A stretch of DNA of 37,455 bases from an uncultured Prevotellaceae bacterium (GTDB taxonomy: Bacteria; Bacteroidota; Bacteroidia; Bacteroidales; Bacteroidaceae): assembly GCA_900313235.1 (NCBI GenBank), contig OMQN01000039.1, positions 1-37,455 on the forward strand, given 5' to 3'. Positions within the stretch are counted from its first letter, which is position 1. Each line of letters starts with the position of its first letter. The translations under genes were made by a program, and so were the position numbers. The notes under the pieces are model-generated. The model saw only the letters and a program-made list of their open reading frames with translations, was not told the origin of the DNA and ran no database searches. Shown here one piece after another: positions 23,000 to 30,202 of this stretch.

Positions 23000-23561
23000 A
23001 AAGCCAAAAGCTAATAGCCAAAAGCTAATAGCTATATTCGGCGGTTCGTTCAACCCCATACACATAGGACATGTGGCGCTGGCAAAGGCGGCACTGGAGG
23101 CGTGCGGGTTGGACGAGGTGTGGCTGATGGTGAGTCCACAGAATCCGCTGAAGAGGAATATGGCGCTGCTGGACGACCAGTTGCGACTGGAGATGGCGCA
23201 GAAGGCACTGGAGGGTGTTGAGGGCGTGAAGGCCTCGGACTACGAGATGCACCTGCCCAAGCCCAGCTATACGTGGCACACGCTGCAGGCGTTGGCGAAG
23301 GACTACCCCGACTGCCGCTTCACGCTGCTGATTGGCGGCGACAACTGGGCGCACTTCCAGCAGTGGTACCACTGGGAGGACATCCAGCGCATGTGCGACA
23401 TCGCCGTCTATCCGCGCGAGGGCTTCGCCGGCACCTTTGATGCACCGCTCGTCAACGTGTCGAGTACAGAGATACGTGAGAAGGTCAAACAGGGACAAAG
23501 CATCCAGGGACTGGTGCCTGACAGCATCGTCCCGTTGGTAGAACAATATTACAAAAAATAG
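22986..23561 (+). CDS. nadD: Nicotinate-nucleotide adenylyltransferase
   Basis: 191 residues. NadD joins NaMN and ATP to give deamido-NAD in NAD synthesis. The nucleotidyltransferase motif GGSFNPIHIGH lies at 19-29, with MVSPQNPLK, LLIGGDNWAHFQQW and the C-terminal VSSTEIREKVKQG. The first 16 residues (MQINKKPKANSQKLIA) are longer than in relatives and largely encoded by a heptamer array, so the N-terminus is repeat-derived. Base composition becomes GC-rich directly after this array. Confidence 0.95.
   Translation: MQINKKPKANSQKLIAIFGGSFNPIHIGHVALAKAALEACGLDEVWLMVSPQNPLKRNMALLDDQLRLEMAQKALEGVEGVKASDYEMHLPKPSYTWHTLQALAKDYPDCRFTLLIGGDNWAHFQQWYHWEDIQRMCDIAVYPREGFAGTFDAPLVNVSSTEIREKVKQGQSIQGLVPDSIVPLVEQYYKK
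23003..23033. repeat. Heptamer array, word AGCCAAA/AGCTAAT, five units
   Basis: GC recurs at 23003, 23010, 23017, 23024 and 23031. It lies in the 5' coding end of nadD, encodes about residues 6-16, and marks the right edge of the AT-rich block. Confidence 0.85.
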
Positions 23562-23563
23562 CT

Positions 23564-25402
23564 ATGCAAGCAATCATACTGGCGGCAGGAATGGGTCGCC
23601 GACTGGGCGAGAAGACACGCGACAATACGAAGTGTATGGTCGAGGTAAACGGAGTCAGACTGATAGACCGTCTCTTGAGACAGCTGTCGGTGCTGGATCT
23701 GCAGCGTGTCATCATCGTGGTAGGCTATAAGGGTAAGGAACTGCGCGAATATATCACCTCGCAGTATGGCCCACAGCTAACGGCTCACTGCCAACTGCAG
23801 TTTGCCGAGAACCCCGTCTACGACAAGACCAACAACATCTATTCGCTGTCCATCGTGAAGGACCAGCTGCAGCAGGACGACACGCTGCTCATTGAGAGCG
23901 ACCTGATATTCAGCGACCGCTTCTTCCCCATGATTGTAGAGAACAGCTATCCCAACCTGGCACTCGTCGCCAAGTACGAGTCATGGATGGACGGCACGAT
24001 GGTGCGTCTGGACGAAGACCGCCACATCGTCAACTTCGTGTCGAAGGAGGCCTTCGACTACAACGAAGTGGACTCTTACTACAAGACCGTCAACATCTAT
24101 AAGTTCAGCAAGGAGTTCCTGCAGAACAAGTATGTGCCCTTCCTTGATGCCTATACCAGGGCGGTGGGTAACAACGAGTATTACGAGAACGTGCTGCGCA
24201 TCATCTCCATGCTCAACGACCACGACCTGAAGGCGCTGCCCGTGGGCCAGGAGAAATGGTATGAGATAGACGACAAACAAGACCTGGACATCGCTGAGGC
24301 TATTTTTGCCGAAGACAAGGATGTCATCCGCAAATACTATGGTCGCTATGGTGGTTTCTGGCGCTTCCCGCAGATGCTCGACTACTGCTATCTGGTGAAT
24401 CCCTACTTCCCCTCCAAGCGTATGAAGGACGAGTTGCGCAGCAACTTCGACACGCTGTTGACGGAATATCCCTCGGGCATGAAGGTCAACACGCTGATAG
24501 CCAGCAAGTGCTTTGGCGTCAGTGAACAGTATGTCGTGCCAGGCAATGGCGCGGCAGAACTCATCAAGGTGCTGATGGAACAGCCAACAGCTAAGGTTGG
24601 TTTCATCCGTCCCACCTTCGAGGAATATCCTAACCGCTACGACAAGGAACAACAGATAGTCTTTGTGCCTCAGAACGAGGACTACCGCTATACGGCAGAC
24701 GACCTGATGACATTCTTTGCGGATAAGAACATCCGCCAACTGATGCTCATCAATCCCGACAACCCTACGGGCAACTTCATTCCCAAGGCTGACGTGCTGC
24801 GACTAGCACAGTGGTGTGAGGACAGGAATATCCGTCTGGTGGTCGATGAGAGTTTTGTGGACTTCAGCGTTGACTATGCCACCAACTCACTGCTGTCTGA
24901 CAGCATCCTGGAGAGCTATCCCCACATGGCGGTGATGAAGAGCATCTCGAAGAGCTATGGTGTGCCGGGTCTGCGCCTAGGCATCCTCGCCTCTGCCGAT
25001 ACGGCACTCATCGCACACATCAAGAAAGAGGTGTCGATATGGAACCTCAACTCGTTTGCAGAGTTCTTCATGCAGATATACAACAAGCACGAGAAGGACT
25101 ACCAGAAGGCTTGTGCCAAGTTTGTTGCCGAGCGTGCTGACTTCGAACAGCAGTTGCGCACAATTCCCTATCTGCGAGTGATGCCTACCCAGGCGAACTA
25201 CTTCCTCTGCGAGGTGTTGCCATCCTATAGCGCTACGGAGATTGTCATCTACATGTTGCGCCAGCACAACATCCTGACGCGCGACTGCAGTCGTAAGCCC
25301 GGCCTCGACCCCGAGAAACAATATATGCGCATTGCCGTCCGCAACCATGAGGACAACAGTCGTCTGATAGCAGGACTCAAGGCGCTAACCGCTAATCGCT
25401 AA
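23564..25402 (+). CDS. Bifunctional LicC-like nucleotidyltransferase / HisC-CobD-like PLP enzyme
   Basis: 612 residues in two domains. Residues 1-250 are a sugar/choline-phosphate nucleotidyltransferase fold: LAAGMGRRL (6-14), lysine in TKCMVEVNG, acidic centre ESDLIF (Asp113). Residues 260-612 are a fold-type-I PLP enzyme like histidinol-phosphate aminotransferase and threonine-phosphate decarboxylase CobD: GNGAAELI (327-334), NPDNPTG (397-403), Asp428, PLP lysine Lys463 in SKSYGVPGLRLG, and the carboxylate-binding Arg in MRIAVRN. CobD-like enzymes decarboxylate O-phospho-threonine or O-phospho-serine to amino-alcohol phosphates, which the first domain could activate with CTP; plain transamination is the alternative. 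The last residues (LTANR) come from a heptamer array. Five bases separate it from the ODH-LicD gene. Confidence 0.87.
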   Translation: MQAIILAAGMGRRLGEKTRDNTKCMVEVNGVRLIDRLLRQLSVLDLQRVIIVVGYKGKELREYITSQYGPQLTAHCQLQFAENPVYDKTNNIYSLSIVKDQLQQDDTLLIESDLIFSDRFFPMIVENSYPNLALVAKYESWMDGTMVRLDEDRHIVNFVSKEAFDYNEVDSYYKTVNIYKFSKEFLQNKYVPFLDAYTRAVGNNEYYENVLRIISMLNDHDLKALPVGQEKWYEIDDKQDLDIAEAIFAEDKDVIRKYYGRYGGFWRFPQMLDYCYLVNPYFPSKRMKDELRSNFDTLLTEYPSGMKVNTLIASKCFGVSEQYVVPGNGAAELIKVLMEQPTAKVGFIRPTFEEYPNRYDKEQQIVFVPQNEDYRYTADDLMTFFADKNIRQLMLINPDNPTGNFIPKADVLRLAQWCEDRNIRLVVDESFVDFSVDYATNSLLSDSILESYPHMAVMKSISKSYGVPGLRLGILASADTALIAHIKKEVSIWNLNSFAEFFMQIYNKHEKDYQKACAKFVAERADFEQQLRTIPYLRVMPTQANYFLCEVLPSYSATEIVIYMLRQHNILTRDCSRKPGLDPEKQYMRIAVRNHEDNSRLIAGLKALTANR

Positions 25403-25407
25403 TCGCT
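25384..25407. repeat. Heptamer array, word GCTAATC, three and a half units
   Basis: GCT recurs at 25384, 25391, 25398 and 25405. It encodes the C-terminal residues and stop codon of the upstream gene and forms the spacer up to the ATG at 25408. Confidence 0.8.
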
Positions 25408-27204
25408 ATGAAAAAAGTATGTATCTGTGGAGGTGGCAATCTGGGCCATGTGGTAACGGGGTTCCTCGCTGCCCATGGAGACTGTGAGGTGTCGCTGCTG
25501 ACGCGTCATCCTGAGCGCTGGCAACAGTCGTTGGCGATTACGACGCCAGAGGGTAGCGTGCTGCAAGGCACCATCCAGCAGATTACGTCAGACCCTGCCG
25601 AGGTCGTTCCTCAGGCAGACATCGTCCTGCTCTGCTTGCCGGGGTTCTCCATTCGTGAGGTGCTGCAGCAGATAGCCCCTGTACTCACGCTGGGAACGGC
25701 AGTGGGCAGCATCGTCAGCAGTACGGGATTCTTCTTCGAAGCCTTCAAGATACTGTCGCCACAGACACCCTTGTTTGGTTTTCAGCGGGTACCCTTCATC
25801 TCACGACTGAAGGAGTACGGTCGTTCGGCAGACCTGTTGGGATATAAGCCCAACCTCAGCATCGCCATCGAACAGTCGGTCGACAAAGAGCCGTTGCGTG
25901 CCACCATTGAACATCTTTTCAAAGTGCCCGTCCAACTGTTAGGCAGCTATTACGAGGTCAGTCTGACCAACAGCAATCCGTTGCTGCACCCGGCACGTCT
26001 GTATAGTCTCTGGAAAGACTGGCACGAGGGGGTAGTCTATCCGGAGGAGAGCCTGTTCTATGAGCAGTGGACCGTTGAGGCTTCCAACAACCTGATGAAG
26101 ATGGACGAGGAGTTCAACGCGCTGCTCAATGTGCTACCTGTCACCAAAGGCAGCATCCCCACCATCCTGGATTATTATGAGAGCACTGATGCCGCGTCGC
26201 TGACCGCCAAGCTGCGCTCCATACAGGCCTTCAAGGGTATTAAGTCGCCCATGAAGCGTGTGGAGGGTGGCTTCGTGCCCGACTTTGAGAGCCGCTACTT
26301 TACGGAAGACTTCCCCTATGGTTTGCAGATAGTGCAACGGCTGGCTCATCAGCATGGTGTCAAGACACCCATGATTGACGAGATACTACGTTGGGGAATG
26401 ACGCAGCTGGCTCATCAGAAGTTTAACCCTGATGGCTCTATGCTGCGTCGTCAACAGCTGCGCATGCTCGACATCCTGCTGGAGGTTGACAAGATATGTA
26501 AGAAGCACGACATCAAGTATTGGCTGAGCAGTGGCACGCTGATAGGAGCCCTGCGCCATAACGGTTTCATTCCCTGGGATGACGACCTCGACATCGAGAT
26601 GATGCGCTCAGACTATCTGCGACTGATGGATGTGCTACCTAAGGAACTGCCTGACTGGCTGGCGCTGCAGAACGACAAGACCGACCCAAACTACTTCTAC
26701 TGCTATGCCAAGGTGCGCGACCGTCGCTCGAAGATGCTGGAGCAGAATGCCTACGACCGTATGTGGAAGGAGCAGGGCATCTATATCGACATTTTCCCCA
26801 TGGAAAAGCACCCCATCGGGTTGCACAAGCTGACGGAGAAGACCATCGGACACATGTATAAGGTGTGGCGCACTAGTACGGACGATGCTAAAGCCATCAA
26901 GCAGGTAAGGCGCATCTTCCGGCTGAACAACAGCGTGCTGTACCCCTGCTTCCGTGCTCTCTTACATCTTACCTCTTACATCATACCTCAAAAGACCATC
27001 ACCAGCGGCATGGGCATCCCGTTCCATAACCCCCGCTATGCTGACGAGATATTCCCACTGACCACGCACAACTTTGAAGGACATCCGTTGCCCGTACCAG
27101 GCAATGCCGATGCCCATCTGCGTCATATCTACGGCGACTATATGCAGTTGCCAGACTTAAACAAGTTGGCGCCCCATGTTGGCGCACTTGAATTCTACGA
27201 CTAA
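25408..27204 (+). CDS. Fusion of opine-dehydrogenase-like enzyme and LicD phosphotransferase
   Basis: 598 residues. Residues 1-340 look like an octopine/nopaline-dehydrogenase-family enzyme: Rossmann motif CGGGNLGH (7-14), FQRVPFISRLKEYGRSADLL, and LTNSNPLLHPARLY with the expected catalytic His194. Such enzymes reductively join an amine to an alpha-keto acid with NAD(P)H. Residues 345-598 are LicD: YWLSSGTLIGALRHNGFIPW followed by DDDLDIEM carries the metal-binding aspartates, and DIFPMEKHP follows. LicD transfers a phospho-amino-alcohol (classically phosphocholine) from a CDP donor to a glycan. The protein has no signal peptide, so it acts in the cytoplasm. It is 5 bp after the nucleotidyltransferase/PLP gene and 12 bp before a glycosyltransferase. 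A heptamer array codes for residues 518-528. Confidence 0.88.
   Translation: MKKVCICGGGNLGHVVTGFLAAHGDCEVSLLTRHPERWQQSLAITTPEGSVLQGTIQQITSDPAEVVPQADIVLLCLPGFSIREVLQQIAPVLTLGTAVGSIVSSTGFFFEAFKILSPQTPLFGFQRVPFISRLKEYGRSADLLGYKPNLSIAIEQSVDKEPLRATIEHLFKVPVQLLGSYYEVSLTNSNPLLHPARLYSLWKDWHEGVVYPEESLFYEQWTVEASNNLMKMDEEFNALLNVLPVTKGSIPTILDYYESTDAASLTAKLRSIQAFKGIKSPMKRVEGGFVPDFESRYFTEDFPYGLQIVQRLAHQHGVKTPMIDEILRWGMTQLAHQKFNPDGSMLRRQQLRMLDILLEVDKICKKHDIKYWLSSGTLIGALRHNGFIPWDDDLDIEMMRSDYLRLMDVLPKELPDWLALQNDKTDPNYFYCYAKVRDRRSKMLEQNAYDRMWKEQGIYIDIFPMEKHPIGLHKLTEKTIGHMYKVWRTSTDDAKAIKQVRRIFRLNNSVLYPCFRALLHLTSYIIPQKTITSGMGIPFHNPRYADEIFPLTTHNFEGHPLPVPGNADAHLRHIYGDYMQLPDLNKLAPHVGALEFYD
26960..26990. repeat. Heptamer array inside the LicD domain, word TCTTACA/TCTTACC
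   Basis: TCTTACA, TCTTACC, TCTTACA and TCATACC follow in exact 7-bp phase from 26960. The word is the same as in the intergenic array at 13154-13230. It encodes part of the segment LLHLTSYIIPQ. Confidence 0.82.
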
Positions 27205-27216
27205 CACCATCGCCCT

Positions 27217-28248
27217 ATGAAACATCCAGCAGAAGTAGACGTAGCAGTACTCATCCTGTTCTTTACGCGCCCCGAGCCGTTGAAGAAGGTGTTTGACGCC
27301 ATCCGTCAGGCACGCCCCTCGAAGCTGTACCTCTATCAAGACGGTCCGCGAGGACCACAGGACATGGCAGGCATCGAGGCTTGTCGGCAGGTGGTGTGCG
27401 ACGACGCGATAGACTGGGAGTGTGACGTGCAGCGCAACTACCAGACGGTGAATGCTGGCTGTGACCCATCGAACTTCAATGCCCAGAAGTGGGCGTTCTC
27501 GCTCAGCGACAAGTGTGTCGTCTTTGAGGACGACAGCATACCCAGCGTGTCGTTCATCCGCTTCTGTAAGGAGATGCTCGACCGCTATGAGCACGACGAG
27601 CGCATCGTGATGATTGAGGGTTTCAATACCGACGAGGTGTCGCCCGACGTGCCCGACGACTACTTCTTCACCACCGTGTTCTCTATCTGGGGCTGGGCAT
27701 CGTGGCGACGTGTCATCGACCAGTGGGACGAGCACTATACGTTCCTCGACGACAAGTATAACATGCACCAGTTGGAGACGTTGACCAAGGAACGTGGCTA
27801 TCGCACCACGATGCTACGCATGACCTACGATCACCGTGCACTGGGTAAGGCATACTACGAGAGCATCTTCTGGCCCTGTATGATGTTCAACCACGGACTG
27901 GCCATCATACCCGCCAGGAATATGATTAACAACCTGGGGAATGCGGCGGGGGGCGACTCTACCCACTATGCCGGAACGCTGCGTACCCTGCCGAAGGCAT
28001 TGCGCCGTATGTTTACCATGCAGCGCTACGAGGTGCAGTTTCCTCTGAAGCATCCACGGTATGTCATTGAGAACGTGGACTACCTGCACCACTTCTACCG
28101 TATCAATGCCTATGGCCATCCGTGGCGTAAGATAGGCTATTCGTTGGAGGAGCTGTGGCTGAACATGCGCTATGGCAATTTCTCGTTCATTGGCAAAGCC
28201 ATCAGGAACCGCTTTGTCAAGTTGTTAGGAAAAAAGAAATACAAATAA
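27217..28248 (+). CDS. GT-A-fold glycosyltransferase
   Basis: 343 residues. The N-terminal half has the nucleotide-sugar-binding pattern of GT-A enzymes: VLILFFTRPEPLKKVFDAI, LYLYQDGPRG, and the DxD-like metal site VFEDDSIPS (104-106). FFTTVFSIWGWASWRR is a segment common in sugar transferases of Bacteroidetes glycan loci. The sugar donor and acceptor are unknown. It has no signal peptide or clear membrane helix. It lies between the ODH-LicD fusion and an acyltransferase in a tight rightward run, so it likely works on the same surface glycan. Confidence 0.8.
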   Translation: MKHPAEVDVAVLILFFTRPEPLKKVFDAIRQARPSKLYLYQDGPRGPQDMAGIEACRQVVCDDAIDWECDVQRNYQTVNAGCDPSNFNAQKWAFSLSDKCVVFEDDSIPSVSFIRFCKEMLDRYEHDERIVMIEGFNTDEVSPDVPDDYFFTTVFSIWGWASWRRVIDQWDEHYTFLDDKYNMHQLETLTKERGYRTTMLRMTYDHRALGKAYYESIFWPCMMFNHGLAIIPARNMINNLGNAAGGDSTHYAGTLRTLPKALRRMFTMQRYEVQFPLKHPRYVIENVDYLHHFYRINAYGHPWRKIGYSLEELWLNMRYGNFSFIGKAIRNRFVKLLGKKKYK

Positions 28249-28257
28249 GCAGAGCAC

Positions 28258-29349
28258 ATGGACTATAACCCTGTTTCCCCCGTCAAGAAACCGCGACTGG
28301 AATGGCTCGATGCCATGCGCGGATTCACCATGATACTCGTCGTGGCCAACCATGTGGGTGCTATGGCGTTTGAGATACCTCATGGCGTGTCGACATCATT
28401 GCAGTTCCTGGTGCTGTTCCGCATGCCGCTGTTCTTCTTTGTCAGCGGTTTTCTGGCTTACAAAGCCTCGCAGGTGTGGAACCTGGCGACCTTCGGTCAG
28501 TTGGTGGGAAAGAAACTCAGGGTACAGATTATCCCTACCGTCGTCTTCTTCCTGCTGGCAGCCATGCTGTTGACAAAAGACCTGTGGGCCACGATTCCCG
28601 ACTGGCTGCAACGGCCTACGAAGGGGGGCTACTGGTTTACCATCGTACTGCTGTACATGTTCCTGGTATACTACGTGTTTGCCTATCTGGAGAGCAAGCT
28701 GCGCGTCCGTTCGTGGATACCCATCACGCTACTCTTCCTGGTGTCGCTGGCGTTCTATGAGTCGTGCTACCTGCCCCAATACTTCACATGGGCTTTCGGC
28801 TGGCGCGGTCGCCCTAACGAGTTCATGAACTACAGCAGTCTGACGCTCTTGTTCCAGTATTTCCCGTTCTTCCTCTATGGCAACATCGTACACCGCTACT
28901 GGGAACAGGCACAGAAGGTGATGGACTCGCGGTGGTTCTATCCCGTCATCGTGGTGGTCGTCATCTTTGCAGCTATGGACACGCTGAAGTGGCACACGCT
29001 GCGCATGGCGTGGGCTATCCTGCCATTGACGCTGGCACGCTTCATCCTGTTGACGATGGTGGTGATGTATTTCCGCCACTATCAGGAGTACTTCACTAAA
29101 TTCAGTGTGATGGGCGCCTCGTTGCAGTATATCGGGCGACGTACGCTGGATATCTACTTGATACACTACCTCTTCCTGCCCGACTTGCCCACCATTGGGG
29201 CATTCTTCGACAAGTACCGCCACAACTTTGTACTCGACACGCTGACGACGGTCATCACGGCACTGCTGGTGATAGCCTTCTGCATCATTGCCAGCAACAT
29301 TCTGCGTGTCAGTCCGTTCTTTAGAAAGTGGCTGTTTGGGCGTTCATAA
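28258..29349 (+). CDS. Membrane acyltransferase, family 3
   Basis: 363 residues with about ten hydrophobic segments. The N-terminal RLEWLDAMRGFTMILVVANH holds the conserved arginine and histidine of acyltransferase-3 proteins, which move acetyl or other acyl groups onto glycans and lipids across the inner membrane. The segment FRMPLFFFVSGFLAYKA is typical. It starts 9 bp after the glycosyltransferase gene. The 3' end overlaps the next gene on the other strand by 29 bp. The acylated molecule is probably the glycan made by this cluster (inference). Confidence 0.9.
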   Translation: MDYNPVSPVKKPRLEWLDAMRGFTMILVVANHVGAMAFEIPHGVSTSLQFLVLFRMPLFFFVSGFLAYKASQVWNLATFGQLVGKKLRVQIIPTVVFFLLAAMLLTKDLWATIPDWLQRPTKGGYWFTIVLLYMFLVYYVFAYLESKLRVRSWIPITLLFLVSLAFYESCYLPQYFTWAFGWRGRPNEFMNYSSLTLLFQYFPFFLYGNIVHRYWEQAQKVMDSRWFYPVIVVVVIFAAMDTLKWHTLRMAWAILPLTLARFILLTMVVMYFRHYQEYFTKFSVMGASLQYIGRRTLDIYLIHYLFLPDLPTIGAFFDKYRHNFVLDTLTTVITALLVIAFCIIASNILRVSPFFRKWLFGRS

Positions 29350-30160
29350 TCTCCAAGGGTACGCCACCAATGCTGGCGGCCATGGGAGAGAAGGAAGAGC
29401 CAGCAGAACCGTAGATTTTCTGTGTGGAGGCCAGCGTCCACAGGTCGACGACACCACCGCGTATGCCGCTGATGCTGTCGCGACAGGCATCCTCCTTGGG
29501 CGTGATGATGCGTGAATCAAAGGCAGCGATAAACTCCTTCTTGACGTCAGCAGAGTCGGTAGCTAAGAAGACCTTGGTGTCGGCGTGCTGGTCAATCTCT
29601 TCGCGTACCTTATTTATAAATAATGTTGTCGGACTCTTGGCAATCGACTCGGCATTGTCGGTGCGACGGATGTGCAAGCCGATGGTGTGGTTGCCAAACT
29701 GGCTGCGGTAGCCGTCGACGACATTCATCACCTCCTTGACGGGATGGAACAGCCGGGAATATAGTTCGTCAGGAAAGGAACCAAAGACCTGATAGCAACT
29801 CATATAGCAACGTTTGCCGCGTGCCCACTGTTCGAAGTCGAACGATTGCTTCTTGAGGGGTGTCACGTCCTGTTCCTTGATATGTCGCTGGAAGAGGATG
29901 CGCTGGGGCAGTGCGGGCAGGAAGAAATTCTTCTTGCGGGCACGGTCGTAGAGGATGTAATCCAGCATGGTTGCCTCGCGGACAGCTACCAACGGTGTCT
30001 CTTCGAAGATGCTGCGGAAGGGGGCATGCAGCGCCCAGTCCTGAAACCACACCACCTGTAGCATGCTGTCTACCTTCTGGCAGAGCTCGTAGGCAGATGC
30101 CACGGCTCGCATCCTGTTGGCCAATCCTCCTGAGGGTACAAAGAGTAACGATCCGTTCAT
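29321..30160 (-). CDS. Fucosyltransferase-like GT-B glycosyltransferase
   Basis: 279 residues from ATG 30160; the TTG just before it is less likely. PSGGLANRMRAVASAYELC near the N-terminus and IGLHIRRTDN (HIRRTD at about 163-168) match the GDP-fucose-binding pattern of the alpha-1,2/1,6 and O-fucosyltransferase superfamily, in which an HxRRxD arginine contacts the donor. The late segment LASTQKIYGSAGSSFSPMAA fits as well. The acceptor is unknown. It is encoded 42 bp after the flippase gene, presumably in one leftward transcript, and ends tail to tail with the acyltransferase gene. Confidence 0.78.
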   Translation of the reverse strand: MNGSLLFVPSGGLANRMRAVASAYELCQKVDSMLQVVWFQDWALHAPFRSIFEETPLVAVREATMLDYILYDRARKKNFFLPALPQRILFQRHIKEQDVTPLKKQSFDFEQWARGKRCYMSCYQVFGSFPDELYSRLFHPVKEVMNVVDGYRSQFGNHTIGLHIRRTDNAESIAKSPTTLFINKVREEIDQHADTKVFLATDSADVKKEFIAAFDSRIITPKEDACRDSISGIRGGVVDLWTLASTQKIYGSAGSSFSPMAASIGGVPLEIMNAQTATF

Positions 30161-30202
30161 CAAATATTTGTTGGAAAGAAATTACCGGAAATTTTTCAGA
30201 AA

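Noticed and set aside
23564-25402. PntC/AEP-transaminase fusion of the phosphonate pathway
   Set aside because: The fusion layout is similar, but the PLP domain looks HisC/CobD-like rather than PhnW-like, and no PEP mutase or phosphonopyruvate decarboxylase gene is in the window; it remains an alternative only.
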